Positions 26,839-36,674 of a stretch of 64,000 nt of DNA are shown one piece after another; positions within the stretch are counted from its first letter, which is position 1, and every line of letters begins with the position of its first letter. Below the pieces are notes generated by a model. It saw only the letters and a program-made list of their open reading frames with translations. It did no database searches and was not told where the DNA came from. A program made the translations under genes and the position numbers. The DNA comes from ENR-C587 sp942493235 (GTDB taxonomy: Bacteria; Bacteroidota; Ignavibacteria; Kapaibacteriales; UBA2268): NCBI GenBank assembly GCA_942493235.1, contig OW818676.1, positions 3,038,001-3,102,000 on the forward strand. Reading direction: 5' to 3'.

Positions 26839-27974
26839 TAAGCCTCCTCTATATATGCTTTTGGAAATCCCACAATAAAATTGCAGCCTTTGCCAAGCTC
26901 GCTAACTACTTCAATAGAACCGCCGGAATTCTCAACATAGCGTTTGACAATTGAAAGCCCAAGACCGGTAGAGTGCTCTCCTCCGGTTGGCTGAGCAGAC
27001 AGCCTTGCAAATTTACCGAATAATTTTGTCTTATCTGAATCACTAAGCCCCGGACCCTCATCTTTAACAGAGAGAACAGATTTATCATTTGAATCATAAA
27101 GCGAAATATAAATATTTTTTTCATAAGGGGAGTATTTCACAGCATTAGAAATCAAATTATCCAATATCTGCAATAGAGCATTTCTATCTGCAAAAACGAA
27201 GTTATTAGAGAGTTTGTTATCATAATATAACTTAATTTGTTTGGCGTTTGCTCTTTCAAAATAGCTATCCACGGTAGCATGAGTCAATTCATCAATATCA
27301 GTATTTTCGAGATGAATAGCGATTTTCCCTTGCTCAATAGCATTAATATCAAGCAAATTCTTGATTAATTCAAGCATTCTCTCTGAGGTATTTACAATAT
27401 CGGTAGCGAATTCTTGAATTTCTTCTTTATCTAATTCTTCTTCCAAAATAACCTTAGCAAGCATAGAAATGTTATAAATTGGGTTTTTTAAGTCATGAGC
27501 GGCAATACCAAGTAATTCATTCTTTTCGTTATTAACAGCTTCCAATTGAGAATTTTTTAATACAAGGAGTTCTCTAATTCTCTTCAATTCCAAATGAGTA
27601 TGCACTCTTACAAGTAATTCGGAAGAATTGAACGGTTTAACGATATAATCGACAGCACCGAGAGTAAATCCTTTAACTATATCTTCTGTTGCTGTTTTTG
27701 CAGTTAAAAAGATGATTGGAATGTCTTTTGTATCAGGGTCGGATTTAAGCTCTTTAGCTACTTGAAATCCGTCAATTTCCGGCATCATAATATCAAGAAG
27801 TATTAAGTCCGGCTTAATTAATTTTGCAGTATTAATTGCTTTCTGCCCATCTACAGCCATAGCAATACTCAAATTCTCTTGAATAAGATGATTGCCTACT
27901 ATTTGAATATTTGATGGATTATCGTCAACTATCAGTACTAATGGCTTTTTTTCTAATTGTATTTCTTTTCCCAT
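26838..27974 (-). CDS. REC-histidine kinase
   Basis: 378 residues. Receiver domain (10-130) with VDDN pocket, phospho-Asp 61 (ILLDIMMPEIDG) and Lys 113 (IVKPFNSSE). A coiled coil leads to HisKA with H-box AAHDLKNPIYN, phospho-His 160, then HATPase_c (LDNLISNAVKYSP, VKDEGPGLSD, STGLGLSIVKRY). Cytoplasmic. Very similar in layout and motifs to the protein at 53621-54724, so the two are paralogues. As receiver precedes kinase, it probably takes phosphate or a signal from an upstream kinase and relays it. Co-translated with YjbQ. Confidence 0.92.
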   Translation of the reverse strand: MGKEIQLEKKPLVLIVDDNPSNIQIVGNHLIQENLSIAMAVDGQKAINTAKLIKPDLILLDIMMPEIDGFQVAKELKSDPDTKDIPIIFLTAKTATEDIVKGFTLGAVDYIVKPFNSSELLVRVHTHLELKRIRELLVLKNSQLEAVNNEKNELLGIAAHDLKNPIYNISMLAKVILEEELDKEEIQEFATDIVNTSERMLELIKNLLDINAIEQGKIAIHLENTDIDELTHATVDSYFERANAKQIKLYYDNKLSNNFVFADRNALLQILDNLISNAVKYSPYEKNIYISLYDSNDKSVLSVKDEGPGLSDSDKTKLFGKFARLSAQPTGGEHSTGLGLSIVKRYVENSGGSIEVVSELGKGCNFIVGFPKAYIEEA

Positions 27975-28182
27975 GATTATAATTTCCGATATATAAATTC
28001 GTTTATAATTTCCGATATTATGACTAAAGATATTATTGATTTAATATCAATACTGTCGATATAATATGGACAATATCAATACTAACTCAATAATATATAT
28101 TCAAAAATAAAAATAATTAGTAAATTTGTTAGTATTTTTTTTCAAAATAGCAAAAATTAATTTTAAATATACCGGATTCAAT

Positions 28183-29100
28183 ATGAAATATTATCTTTTA
28201 GCCTTGATTTTCACCATACTATCGAATAATAATTTATTTGCACAATGCGACTGTCCAGGCAATGTACCGCCACCAATGATAATTATTTCCGGACCAATAA
28301 ATAATGGGAAAATTTTACTTGATAAAGATGAATTTTCAATAAACCTCTCGTATAGAAATTCTTATGGCGACAAGTTGTTAATTGGCGACATCTCGACTAT
28401 TAGCCCATATAATACCAAATATAGTTTTAATTATTTAGGTTTATTAGCTATCTATGGACTTTCGGACAGAATTAATTTGGAAGCTGAAACCGGTTATTTC
28501 TCCAGCAAGGTTTCAAATTTCTATCAAGAGTATAGCTCTGACAATTTCTCTCATATAGCATTGACAGCTAAGTATAATCTATTCGATGACACATTTACAG
28601 ATGAATGGTTAGTAGGATTTGGAATTAAATTTCCGCTTAATAATCAGAAAATCGATACAAGTGGCATAGAAGACCCGAAATTTCTAAAACCTGCTAATTC
28701 GTCTATGGGGCTAATTATTTCGAGTATTTATAATTTACCTATAAATTCAAAAACAAATATTCTATTTAATGCTAAATATGATATTAACTTCAAAGATAAT
28801 GATAACAGTAAATTCGGAAATGCTCTCGGCACAGGTATTAGCTGCCGTTATAATCTGACAAGTTCACTAAATCTTGGGCTAGGACTTTCTTATGAATATA
28901 GAGAAAAGGATACTTATCATAATTCAAGACCGACAAATTCAGGGGGACATATAGCTATGATTTCACCTAATTTGACATATAGATTTGAATTTCCTATGTA
29001 TGTCAATCTCGCTATCCCATATCCGATTTATCAATACTATAACGGAGTACAGTCTGCTATGAAATTTTCTTTTGTAGTTAGTGCCGGCTTTGGATTATGA
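28183..29100 (+). CDS. Outer-membrane beta-barrel protein
   Basis: About 305 residues from ATG 28183, chosen because it opens a signal peptide (MKYYLLALIFTILSNNNLFA|Q); the frame is open up to 28126. After a short CDCPGNVPPP stretch the mature protein is a run of amphipathic strands with a terminal aromatic strand (FSFVVSAGFGL), like the transporter-type barrels annotated as MetA-pathway or phenol-degradation proteins. Function cannot be fixed. The 27975-28182 gap shared with the divergent REC-kinase holds short repeats (TTATAATTTCCGATAT twice) and presumably both promoters. Confidence 0.7.
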   Translation: MKYYLLALIFTILSNNNLFAQCDCPGNVPPPMIIISGPINNGKILLDKDEFSINLSYRNSYGDKLLIGDISTISPYNTKYSFNYLGLLAIYGLSDRINLEAETGYFSSKVSNFYQEYSSDNFSHIALTAKYNLFDDTFTDEWLVGFGIKFPLNNQKIDTSGIEDPKFLKPANSSMGLIISSIYNLPINSKTNILFNAKYDINFKDNDNSKFGNALGTGISCRYNLTSSLNLGLGLSYEYREKDTYHNSRPTNSGGHIAMISPNLTYRFEFPMYVNLAIPYPIYQYYNGVQSAMKFSFVVSAGFGL

Positions 29101-29219
29101 TTTATTCGATGATTTATTCGGTTATTTATTCAATAATAATATTGTTGATATATTTAAACCAAGTTTATTATTATTTGTCATTAGTATAATATCTATAAAA
29201 AAATAAGGAATTTCAGTCA

Positions 29220-30026
29220 ATGAATATAATTAAATTCGATAAAAATATTATTTTGCTTTTCGCAATTTTTAGCCTAATTTCTTGTACTACTTTTAATCAG
29301 GAAAGTAATACTGTTTCAAAAACAATCACTATTGACGGGAACTTGGAAGACTGGGATGTGCCGCTTACTTATTATTCAAGAGAAGGGGTAAGAGCCGGTT
29401 TTAAAAATGATGCAGAATATATTTATATTGCTTTGATAATTAACGACCAAAACACGATAAAGCAAATAAAAATGTCTGGGCTTGAAATTTGGCTTGATGA
29501 TAAAGGGAACAGCGATAAGAAAATAGGTATAAAATACCCTATTGGGATAGTAAAGACAATGTACGGCTATAATCCGTCTAAAACCGGAATGACCGATTCT
29601 AAAAATAACGGTATGAGAACCGGAGCAGCTCAAATTGAATTTGATTATAACGATAGGCTCGAAGAGCTAAGGCTGATAAGAGAAAGTGATTCAGATGGTG
29701 AGATTATTAATCTGAACAAAACTGACCGTATTTCGCTTGCTATCAAGTACGAGAACTATTCTCTTAAATATGAGATTAAGATTCCATTTAAAAACCCTGA
29801 TAATCTATTTGGTTTCAATATAGACTTTACAAAAGATTTATCTGTTGGTTTAATTACCGAAAAGCCTGAAATAAAATCATCTAAAAGACCGTCTGGAATG
29901 AAAATGCTCGGAGACCCTGAAAACACAGGTGCTATGGGTGAACCTCCTCCTAATAGTGAAGATTACTCTACCGCTAAAAGTTTAGATTTATGGATAAATG
30001 TTAAATTGCTAAATCTCTCTAAATAA
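29220..30026 (+). CDS. Lipoprotein with CBM9-like beta-sandwich domain
   Basis: 268 residues. Lipoprotein signal ILLFAIFSLISCTT with the lipid Cys near residue 22. It then reads TITIDGNLEDWDVPLTYYS, the opening of CBM9-like domains (I-D-G-x-x-x-E-W), with further strands (YIYIALIINDQN, LEIWLDDKGN). The C-terminal 70 residues are Pro/Gly-rich (KRPSGMKMLG, GAMGEPPPNSED). CBM9-like domains in Bacteroidota occur in surface proteins of mixed role. AAGGAAT lies before the start. Probably co-regulated with the barrel gene upstream (119-nt gap), not certain. Confidence 0.7.
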   Translation: MNIIKFDKNIILLFAIFSLISCTTFNQESNTVSKTITIDGNLEDWDVPLTYYSREGVRAGFKNDAEYIYIALIINDQNTIKQIKMSGLEIWLDDKGNSDKKIGIKYPIGIVKTMYGYNPSKTGMTDSKNNGMRTGAAQIEFDYNDRLEELRLIRESDSDGEIINLNKTDRISLAIKYENYSLKYEIKIPFKNPDNLFGFNIDFTKDLSVGLITEKPEIKSSKRPSGMKMLGDPENTGAMGEPPPNSEDYSTAKSLDLWINVKLLNLSK

Positions 30027-30090
30027 CTTCTTTTGGCAGATTAATCCTAATCAAAAATATTAGTAACAGACTTCTGATTTGCACATTATC

Positions 30091-30204
30091 AAGAGTTCGT
30101 CTAATAGGTAATAATATAAGCAAATCGTCATTAACAGTGTAACGAAGAATACAGAATTATCAGCATTTAGATTTATTTAGATTCTTCACTGCGTTCAGAA
30201 TGAC
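30091..30204. repeat. Dispersed palindromic element, copy 2 (diverged)
   Basis: Matches the element at 12832-12960: CAAATCGTCATT...GTAACGAAGAAT at 30121-30150 and TTCTTCACTGCGTTCAGAA at 30182-30200, around an AT-rich loop with ATTATCAGCATTTAG. The outer arms are degraded. It is followed by GTTGTTGCAAAAGTCAACAG, related to the inverted repeat of the MITE-like element at 7.3 kb. Confidence 0.65.
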
Positions 30205-30266
30205 AAATAAAGGTTGTTGCAAAAGTCAACAGAATTGTTTTCGGCATAATATTTTCTAATAAAAAA

Positions 30267-30296
30267 ATGTTGCTTAAGAGCTATCCCAAGCAACAT
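30267..30296 (-). terminator. Rho-independent terminator of murF-mraY
   Basis: Stem ATGTTGCTT (30267-30275) and AAGCAACAT (30288-30296); on the minus strand it is followed by seven T. It lies 42 nt past the mraY stop. Confidence 0.8.
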
Positions 30297-30338
30297 AAAA
30301 TCAATATTTACGGGGTTTATGTAAATATCAAAAATTTA

Positions 30339-31469
30339 TTATCTCACTTTAAACGTAGCCATTGTAATGATGGCTAATATTACAGCAATGATGTAGAATC
30401 GGGTTACAATTTTTGATTCGTGCCAGCCCGACTTTTCAAAATGATGATGAAGTGGAGCAATTTTAAATATTCTTTTGCCCGCTCCGTATTTCTTTTTTGT
30501 ATATTTAAAATAAGTTACTTGAATCAATACCGATACAGTTTCCGCGAAAAAGACTCCGCCGAGTATTGGAATTAAGAATTCTTTTTTTAGTAAAATAGCT
30601 AATCCGCCGATTGCTCCACCGAGAGCAAGTGAACCTGTGTCGCCCATAAATATCTGAGCGGGGTACGAATTAAACCAAAGAAAGCCAAGAGCAGCACCCA
30701 GTAGCGATGCAGAAAATACGGTTAGCTCTCCGGTACCGGGTAGATATATTATATTCAAATAATTAGAAAATATCGCATTGCCGGTAAAATATCCTACAAA
30801 TGCTAAAGCAAAAACCGATATGCCAACCGTACCGATTGCTAAACCGTCTAAGCCATCGGTTAGATTTACGGCATTAGATGTAGCAGTCAATACAAAAATC
30901 ACCATAGGAATATAAAATATCCCGAAATCGAAGTTGAAATTCTTTGAAAATGGAATAGTAGTCAATGTGTTTATTTCAGAAAATCTATCAGAAAACCATT
31001 CGGGGAAGAAGTAAATACTGCCGCCAATCATTAAGCCGACCAATACCTGACCGACTATTTTATATTTACCGATTAACCCTTTAGGTAACTTCTTTATTAC
31101 CTTGAGATAGTCATCGAGAAATCCGACACAACCCAAAGCCAAAGTAGTTAAAAATATTAAAATAATATACACATTTTCAATGTCTGCCCAGAGCAAAGTA
31201 GGCAATAACAAAGAAATAAGCACAATTATTCCGCCCATAGTCGGAGTACCGGCTTTACCCTGATGAAGTCCCACATCTGTTAATTCTAATTTGGCTTGCT
31301 CACCGATTTGCTTATTTTTAATTTTTTTTATAATTATAGGTCCAAAAATAAAACTGATAAGCAGTGCGGTTATAGCAGCAGCAGCAGCTCTGAAAGTAAT
31401 ATATTGAAATACTCCCATGCCGGGAGGGTCAAATGTAGCCCTCAACCAATTAGCAAGTATATAAAGCAT
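30339..31469 (-). CDS. mraY: Phospho-N-acetylmuramoyl-pentapeptide transferase
   Basis: 376 residues, polytopic. Transfers phospho-MurNAc-pentapeptide to undecaprenyl phosphate, giving lipid I. Seen: GTPTMGGI, the Asp pair GFLDDYLK, NLTDGLDGLAIG, the nucleophile-region MGDTGSLALGG, and the C-terminal HHHFEKSGWHE of the family. Full length, with about ten membrane helices. 24 nt downstream of murF, as in the dcw cluster, but the rest of that cluster (murD, ftsW, murG) is not here: the gene ends at a terminator. Confidence 0.97.
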   Translation of the reverse strand: MLYILANWLRATFDPPGMGVFQYITFRAAAAAITALLISFIFGPIIIKKIKNKQIGEQAKLELTDVGLHQGKAGTPTMGGIIVLISLLLPTLLWADIENVYIILIFLTTLALGCVGFLDDYLKVIKKLPKGLIGKYKIVGQVLVGLMIGGSIYFFPEWFSDRFSEINTLTTIPFSKNFNFDFGIFYIPMVIFVLTATSNAVNLTDGLDGLAIGTVGISVFALAFVGYFTGNAIFSNYLNIIYLPGTGELTVFSASLLGAALGFLWFNSYPAQIFMGDTGSLALGGAIGGLAILLKKEFLIPILGGVFFAETVSVLIQVTYFKYTKKKYGAGKRIFKIAPLHHHFEKSGWHESKIVTRFYIIAVILAIITMATFKVR

Positions 31470-31493
31470 ATTTCACTGTCCTCATTTTGTTAA

Positions 31494-32945
31494 TTATATG
31501 TTTATACTTCTTTTTATAAATTCCACTATGTTTTCCATTTTCATAGATCTCGAACCTTTGACTAATACCGTAACTCCAACATCTAAAAGATTTTGAAGCT
31601 TTTCTGTTAATTTGTCTTGCTCCTCGAATTGGAACAATTTATTATTAGATTTATCTTTAATTGCATTGCCGGCTTTAATAAATTCAATTCCGTAGGTCAA
31701 TACAATGTCAGCTTTTTCTAAAGCTGAATATAATATATCAATATGTTCAGGTTCGGTTGAATCGCCCAATTCTTTCATATCTGCAATTATTGCAATTTTT
31801 TTTGCTTCAGATTTAATCATTGATAAAGTATTAAGTCCCGCATCCATTGATTCAGGATTAGCATTATAACAGTCGTTAATGATATTTACTCCGCCTGCCT
31901 TTTCAAAAAGCATTCTTGCATATTGATGACCTATTTGATTTTCAAATGATTCGAGACCTGCAATTATTTCGTCAACATTCATTCCCACTGCATAAGCCAC
32001 AGAAGCAGCCGCTATTGCATTTAACGCAGTGGTGTACCCGTTTGTACTCATGAAAGCGGTTTTATCTCCCTCGTCGGTTTTAAACACGATAATAGGATTC
32101 AATTCTTCGCTCAAGTCAATATGAACTCTGAAATTTGCAGTTTCAGCAGTGCCAAAGCTAAGATATTTAGGGGTTACGGCTTTATACCTTTTCAATCGTG
32201 AATCGTCTTCATTAATTAGGCAGAGAGAATCATTTTTAGCTAAATAACCAAATAGATAAGTTTCTTCTTGCTCTACCCCATCAAGATCAATCAGTTTCTC
32301 GAGGTGTTCTTTACCGATATTTGTAATCAAGCCAATAGTTGGCTCAATTATATTAGATAATTTATATATTTCACCGGGTTCGTTGGTGCCGATTTCTAAA
32401 ACTGCAACTTCAATTTGCTCATCAAGCTGAAAAAGCATAAGCGGAACGCCGAGCTGATTATTGAAATTTTCGAAAGTTTTTAATACTTTGAATTTTCGAG
32501 ATAATAAATGAGAGGTTATTTCCTTAGTAGTTGTTTTGCCATTAGCACCGCCAATAGCTATTACGGGAATATCAAACTTGCGGCGGTGATAATTAGCTAA
32601 TCTTCCGAGAGCACTTAAAGTATCATCGACCACAATAAAAGCACGGTTAGATATAATATCTAAATTATTATCATACCATGATTTATTAACTAAACAGATA
32701 GCAGCACCTTTAGAAAAGGCTTCATCAATCCTACTGTGAGCATCTTGATTTTCACCGACTAAAGCGATAAACATATCTCCATCTTTAATAATACGAGTAT
32801 CGATACATATTCCGCAACTGTCAATGTTTGTTGAAATATTCCGGCAATTACTTTCACCGAAAATTGCCAATAATTCAAAATAGCTACAGCTAACTCGATT
32901 TGGTAGCATATTCTTCCCCAATTTATAAATATTTTTATGCCGCAA
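31494..32945 (-). CDS. murF: UDP-MurNAc-tripeptide-D-alanyl-D-alanine ligase
   Basis: 483 residues. Adds D-Ala-D-Ala to UDP-MurNAc-tripeptide using ATP. The N-terminal substrate domain has SCGICIDTRIIKDGDMFIAL; the ATP loop is GGANGKTTTKEI; the central domain shows EIGTNEPGEI and TNIGKEHLE; the C-terminal domain has YNANPESMDAGL and VKGSRSMKME. Start uncertain: 32945, or ATG at 32909 just before LPNRVSCSYFELL, which matches the family N-terminus better. In operon with mraY. Confidence 0.96.
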   Translation of the reverse strand: MRHKNIYKLGKNMLPNRVSCSYFELLAIFGESNCRNISTNIDSCGICIDTRIIKDGDMFIALVGENQDAHSRIDEAFSKGAAICLVNKSWYDNNLDIISNRAFIVVDDTLSALGRLANYHRRKFDIPVIAIGGANGKTTTKEITSHLLSRKFKVLKTFENFNNQLGVPLMLFQLDEQIEVAVLEIGTNEPGEIYKLSNIIEPTIGLITNIGKEHLEKLIDLDGVEQEETYLFGYLAKNDSLCLINEDDSRLKRYKAVTPKYLSFGTAETANFRVHIDLSEELNPIIVFKTDEGDKTAFMSTNGYTTALNAIAAASVAYAVGMNVDEIIAGLESFENQIGHQYARMLFEKAGGVNIINDCYNANPESMDAGLNTLSMIKSEAKKIAIIADMKELGDSTEPEHIDILYSALEKADIVLTYGIEFIKAGNAIKDKSNNKLFQFEEQDKLTEKLQNLLDVGVTVLVKGSRSMKMENIVEFIKRSINI

Positions 32946-33004
32946 TTTAAAAAAAATAAATTTACGGAAATTTCTTGTAATAAATCAATTATTTTTTACG
33001 TTTT

Positions 33005-33037
33005 TTTGCTAAAATTAAAGATTAACAATTATATTTG
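33005..33037 (+). promoter_or_regulatory. Bacteroidota-type promoter for the O-antigen ligase-like gene
   Basis: TTTG at 33005-33008 and TATATTTG at 33030-33037, spacer 21 nt. Transcription would begin near 33043, which rules out translation from the TTG at 33035 and supports a start at GTG 33050 or ATG 33065. Confidence 0.55.
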
Positions 33038-33064
33038 TATTTTTTGTACGTGATAAAGAAATTT

Positions 33065-34471
33065 ATGTATATTACCTTAGTTTTAATGTTCATTGTATTT
33101 TTTGCCGGCAGTTTTCAAGTATTTGCCGCAGGAACTTACGGAGTAACTTACTTAGATGTATTTACTCTGATGTTTTATATCATTTTTTTTACAAAAGCAG
33201 TCTGGCATAATTTTGAATTTAAAATTCCAAAATCCGTTATTTGGACTTCATTATCCTTTTTCTTGTTAACTATATTTATTTCCGGAGTTTCGATATTTCT
33301 AAGGCAGGAATCTACTTTGCTAATGCAGTATTTAAAAACGACAGCACATCTTGCTTTTATTATGCTATTGATATTAATCAGCTTAGCTTATCCTATTAAG
33401 CTTGAAATAATAAACAGAATAATAAAAATGTGGCTTGGATTGTCGATATTTATCAACATCTTTGGTGTATATCAGATTTTTGCTCGTGCCTTTGATTTAC
33501 CCCTTGCTTGGTTGAATTACAATAATATTGGAATGACTCTGCGTGGTACTATCGGTGAAGAAAGTATTTCACAGCTTAGTTTAAAGTTTGGAAATTTCTA
33601 CAGAGCTACTTCAATATTTTCTGAGCCATCGGCTTTAGCTACATTTAACTGTTATATAATCATTTTGATTACCGCACCGTATTTTCAAGGAGTGAAAAAT
33701 TTTATAAAAAGCAGAAAAATCAATATTTTGATATTTGTCTGTGCTACTATTGGCTCTCTAATGACATTTTCACTTACAGCTTTGTTTGGTCTGGTAGTCT
33801 ATCTATTTGCTGTTATGCTATTAGAAAGCAGAAAAACCAAAGTACTATTAACAACTATATTGATTAGCACCATGGTTTTTTTGACTATAGTTGACACAAT
33901 AATGTATTCATATACAGAAACAAGTGTAATTTCCCTCTTTGAAAAAAGAATAACAAGTATTATAAATTGGAATTCAAAATTCAAGGAAACTACTGATGGA
34001 GAATCTTTTGGAACACGTATGGAATCTGCAGAAAATTCCATTACTATCTGGAAAGAATACCCCATATTCGGTATTGGATTTGGGCTTACTCAATATAATA
34101 GGAAAGTAGATATGAACTTCGCCGATTACTCTATTATGGCGGCATTAGTTGAATTGGGATTTGTGGGTGCGTTATCCTTTGCTTTATTTTTTGCGTCTTT
34201 AGTCTATACATCATATAAAGCATTAAAATATGCTAAAAATATTCACAAAGATGATGACCTTCGAAAACGGCTCTATGGTATTGTGTTTTACTTGCTATTT
34301 ATTCAGATAGAAATCAACTTTGTAACGGGCAATAATTTAATTTCTCCCAATTTATGGTTAGTTATAATGATAATGACAGCTCCACTTTATCATTATTTAC
34401 TCGAAACTAAACCTTATATTAGCTTTAGATTATTCAATAAAAGATTATTAGAAAAGCAAATGGATAACTAA
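33065..34471 (+). CDS. O-antigen ligase/polymerase family membrane protein
   Basis: About 468 residues with ten or more membrane helices. The Wzy/WaaL signature region is visible near residues 315-345: SFGTRMESAENS followed by EYPIFGIGFGLTQYN, in the large periplasmic loop before the last helices. Such proteins polymerise or ligate surface polysaccharide at the periplasmic face. I start at ATG 33065, since the promoter lies at 33005-33037; GTG 33050 (adding MIKKF) is an alternative. No glycosyltransferases adjoin, so it is an orphan of its pathway. Divergent from murF. Confidence 0.85.
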   Translation: MYITLVLMFIVFFAGSFQVFAAGTYGVTYLDVFTLMFYIIFFTKAVWHNFEFKIPKSVIWTSLSFFLLTIFISGVSIFLRQESTLLMQYLKTTAHLAFIMLLILISLAYPIKLEIINRIIKMWLGLSIFINIFGVYQIFARAFDLPLAWLNYNNIGMTLRGTIGEESISQLSLKFGNFYRATSIFSEPSALATFNCYIIILITAPYFQGVKNFIKSRKINILIFVCATIGSLMTFSLTALFGLVVYLFAVMLLESRKTKVLLTTILISTMVFLTIVDTIMYSYTETSVISLFEKRITSIINWNSKFKETTDGESFGTRMESAENSITIWKEYPIFGIGFGLTQYNRKVDMNFADYSIMAALVELGFVGALSFALFFASLVYTSYKALKYAKNIHKDDDLRKRLYGIVFYLLFIQIEINFVTGNNLISPNLWLVIMIMTAPLYHYLLETKPYISFRLFNKRLLEKQMDN

Positions 34472-34682
34472 TTTTTCTTTCCGATTTAATAGTCTTGCCT
34501 ATATCAAGCTATTGTTCTCTCAATTTCTTTTTGTTTTGTTTGATATAACCAAATGTATATAAACAAGGCTAATAAAAAGCTAATAAAAAGACAGTTGTTT
34601 TGGAAAGAAATTTATTTATTCAATAATAATCTTTATTATTCGTTAATATCTTAAAATAATATGTAGTTAAAGGTGAAATATT

Positions 34683-35243
34683 ATGGAAACTAAGCACGAA
34701 GTTACATATCAGAGTATATTGGAATTATTCGAGAGAAGCAAAATCGAATATGATAAACGGTTTCAAGAAACTGATTTACAGATGAAGAAAACCGACCGTA
34801 AAATCAAAGAATTGGGCATTCAAATCGGTGGTCTTGGTAATAAATTCGGTCTTTATAATGAAGGACTTTTTATGCCTTCGCTTATCAAAATTGTAGAGAA
34901 TACTTTCCACTGTCATCACTATACTAATAATTCCAAAGTTAAGAATAACGGGCATAGCTTTGAAATTGATTTCTGGGGATATTCCGACACCGAGTGTTTC
35001 ATCATCGAAGTTAAAAGCAATTTGAAACCGGAAGCTATTGAGCAATTGGAGAATACCATCCAACAGTTTAAAGTTGCGTATCCCGAGCATTTATCTCGTA
35101 AAATATATGGTGTGATTGCCGCCACTCACTTTTCTAAACATATCAAAGAACAAATCATTAATGCCGGCTTTTATTTTATTTCTATCAGTGATGATGTAGC
35201 CAAACTTTATATTCCCAAAAAATTCAAACCTAAGCAATGGTAA
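34683..35243 (+). CDS. Coiled-coil PD-(D/E)XK nuclease-like protein (DUF3782-like), copy 1
   Basis: 186 residues. Residues 1-22 are a conserved lead (METKHEVTYQSILELFERSK), 23-47 a coiled coil of TDxxhxx heptads (TDLQMKK, TDRKIKE), then a nuclease-like domain. The catalytic pattern of the PD-(D/E)XK superfamily is visible: Glu 60 (LYNEGLF), Asp 96 (FEIDFWGY), Glu 109 and Lys 111 (IIEVKSNL). The C-terminus ends KPKQW. AAAGGTG gives a good ribosome site. The coding sequence appears identical base for base to copy 2. No toxin, methylase or transposase partner is adjacent. Function unknown; a nuclease-like fold is inferred from motif spacing. Confidence 0.85.
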   Translation: METKHEVTYQSILELFERSKIEYDKRFQETDLQMKKTDRKIKELGIQIGGLGNKFGLYNEGLFMPSLIKIVENTFHCHHYTNNSKVKNNGHSFEIDFWGYSDTECFIIEVKSNLKPEAIEQLENTIQQFKVAYPEHLSRKIYGVIAATHFSKHIKEQIINAGFYFISISDDVAKLYIPKKFKPKQW

Positions 35244-35328
35244 TTTATCCAATAATATTTATACAATAATAATATTATCTATTATTCGTTAATATCTTAA
35301 AATAAAATGTAGTTAAAGGTGAAATATT

Positions 35329-35889
35329 ATGGAAACTAAGCACGAAGTTACATATCAGAGTATATTGGAATTATTCGAGAGAAGCAAAATCGAATATGAT
35401 AAACGGTTTCAAGAAACTGATTTACAGATGAAGAAAACCGACCGTAAAATCAAAGAATTGGGCATTCAAATCGGTGGTCTTGGTAATAAATTCGGTCTTT
35501 ATAATGAAGGACTTTTTATGCCTTCGCTTATCAAAATTGTAGAGAATACTTTCCACTGTCATCACTATACTAATAATTCCAAAGTTAAGAATAACGGGCA
35601 TAGCTTTGAAATTGATTTCTGGGGATATTCCGACACCGAGTGTTTCATCATCGAAGTTAAAAGCAATTTGAAACCGGAAGCTATTGAGCAATTGGAGAAT
35701 ACCATCCAACAGTTTAAAGTTGCGTATCCCGAGCATTTATCTCGTAAAATATATGGTGTGATTGCCGCCACTCACTTTTCTAAACATATCAAAGAACAAA
35801 TCATTAATGCCGGCTTTTATTTTATTTCTATCAGTGATGATGTAGCCAAACTTTATATTCCCAAAAAATTCAAACCTAAGCAATGGTAA
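35329..35889 (+). CDS. Coiled-coil PD-(D/E)XK nuclease-like protein (DUF3782-like), copy 2
   Basis: 186 residues, identical to copy 1 with the same active-site set (Glu 60, Asp 96, Glu 109, Lys 111). It starts exactly 646 nt after copy 1; the 85-nt spacer, including TTATTCGTTAATATCTTAAAATA and the AAAGGTG ribosome site, is repeated too. The identity at synonymous sites points to a very recent duplication or ongoing gene conversion. Confidence 0.85.
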   Translation: METKHEVTYQSILELFERSKIEYDKRFQETDLQMKKTDRKIKELGIQIGGLGNKFGLYNEGLFMPSLIKIVENTFHCHHYTNNSKVKNNGHSFEIDFWGYSDTECFIIEVKSNLKPEAIEQLENTIQQFKVAYPEHLSRKIYGVIAATHFSKHIKEQIINAGFYFISISDDVAKLYIPKKFKPKQW

Positions 35890-35974
35890 TTTATCCAATA
35901 ATATTTATACAATAATAATATTATCTATTATTCGTTAATATCTTAAAATAAAATGTAGTTAAAGGTGAAATATT

Positions 35975-36589
35975 ATGGAAACTAAGCACGAAGTTACATA
36001 TCAGAGTATATTGGAATTATTCGAGAGAAGTAAAATCGAGAATGATGCTCTTTTTAAAAACAGCAAACTCGAATTTGATGAGCGTTTAAAAGAAACTGAC
36101 AAACGGTTTCAAGAAACTGATTTACAGATGAAAAAAACCGACCGTAAAATCAAAGAATTGGGCATTCAAATCGGCGGTCTTGGTAATAAATTCGGTCTTT
36201 ATAATGAAGGACTTTTTATGCCTTCGCTTATCAAAATTGTAGAGAATACTTTCCACTGTCATCACTATACTAATAATTCCAAAGTTAAAAATAACGGTCA
36301 TAGCTTTGAAATCGATTTCTGGGGATATTCCGACACAGAGTGTTTCATTATCGAAGTTAAAAGCAATTTGAAACCGGAAGCTATTGAGCAATTGGAGAAT
36401 ACCATCCAACAGTTTAAAGTTGCGTACCCTGAGCATTTATCTCGTAAAATATATGGTGTGATTGCCGCCACTCACTTTTCTAAACATATCAAAGAACAAA
36501 TCATTAATGCCGGCTTTTATTTTATTTCTATCAGTGATGATGTAGCCAAACTTTATATTCCCAAAAAATTCAAACCTAAGCAATGGTAA
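35975..36589 (+). CDS. Coiled-coil PD-(D/E)XK nuclease-like protein (DUF3782-like), copy 3, long coil
   Basis: 204 residues, 18 longer than copies 1 and 2. The extra residues are all in the coiled coil: an 11-residue unit (SKIENDALFKN followed by SKLEFDERLKE) plus one heptad (TDKRFQE). The nuclease-like domain keeps Asp 114, Glu 127 and Lys 129. Several synonymous differences from copies 1 and 2 (for example AAAGTTAAAAATAACGGTC) show it is an older copy. Same 85-nt upstream spacer, starting 646 nt after copy 2. Confidence 0.85.
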   Translation: METKHEVTYQSILELFERSKIENDALFKNSKLEFDERLKETDKRFQETDLQMKKTDRKIKELGIQIGGLGNKFGLYNEGLFMPSLIKIVENTFHCHHYTNNSKVKNNGHSFEIDFWGYSDTECFIIEVKSNLKPEAIEQLENTIQQFKVAYPEHLSRKIYGVIAATHFSKHIKEQIINAGFYFISISDDVAKLYIPKKFKPKQW

Positions 36590-36674
36590 TTTATCCAATA
36601 ATATTTATCCAATAATAATATTACCTATTATTCGTTAATATCTTAAAATAAAATGTAGTTAAAGGTGAAATATT

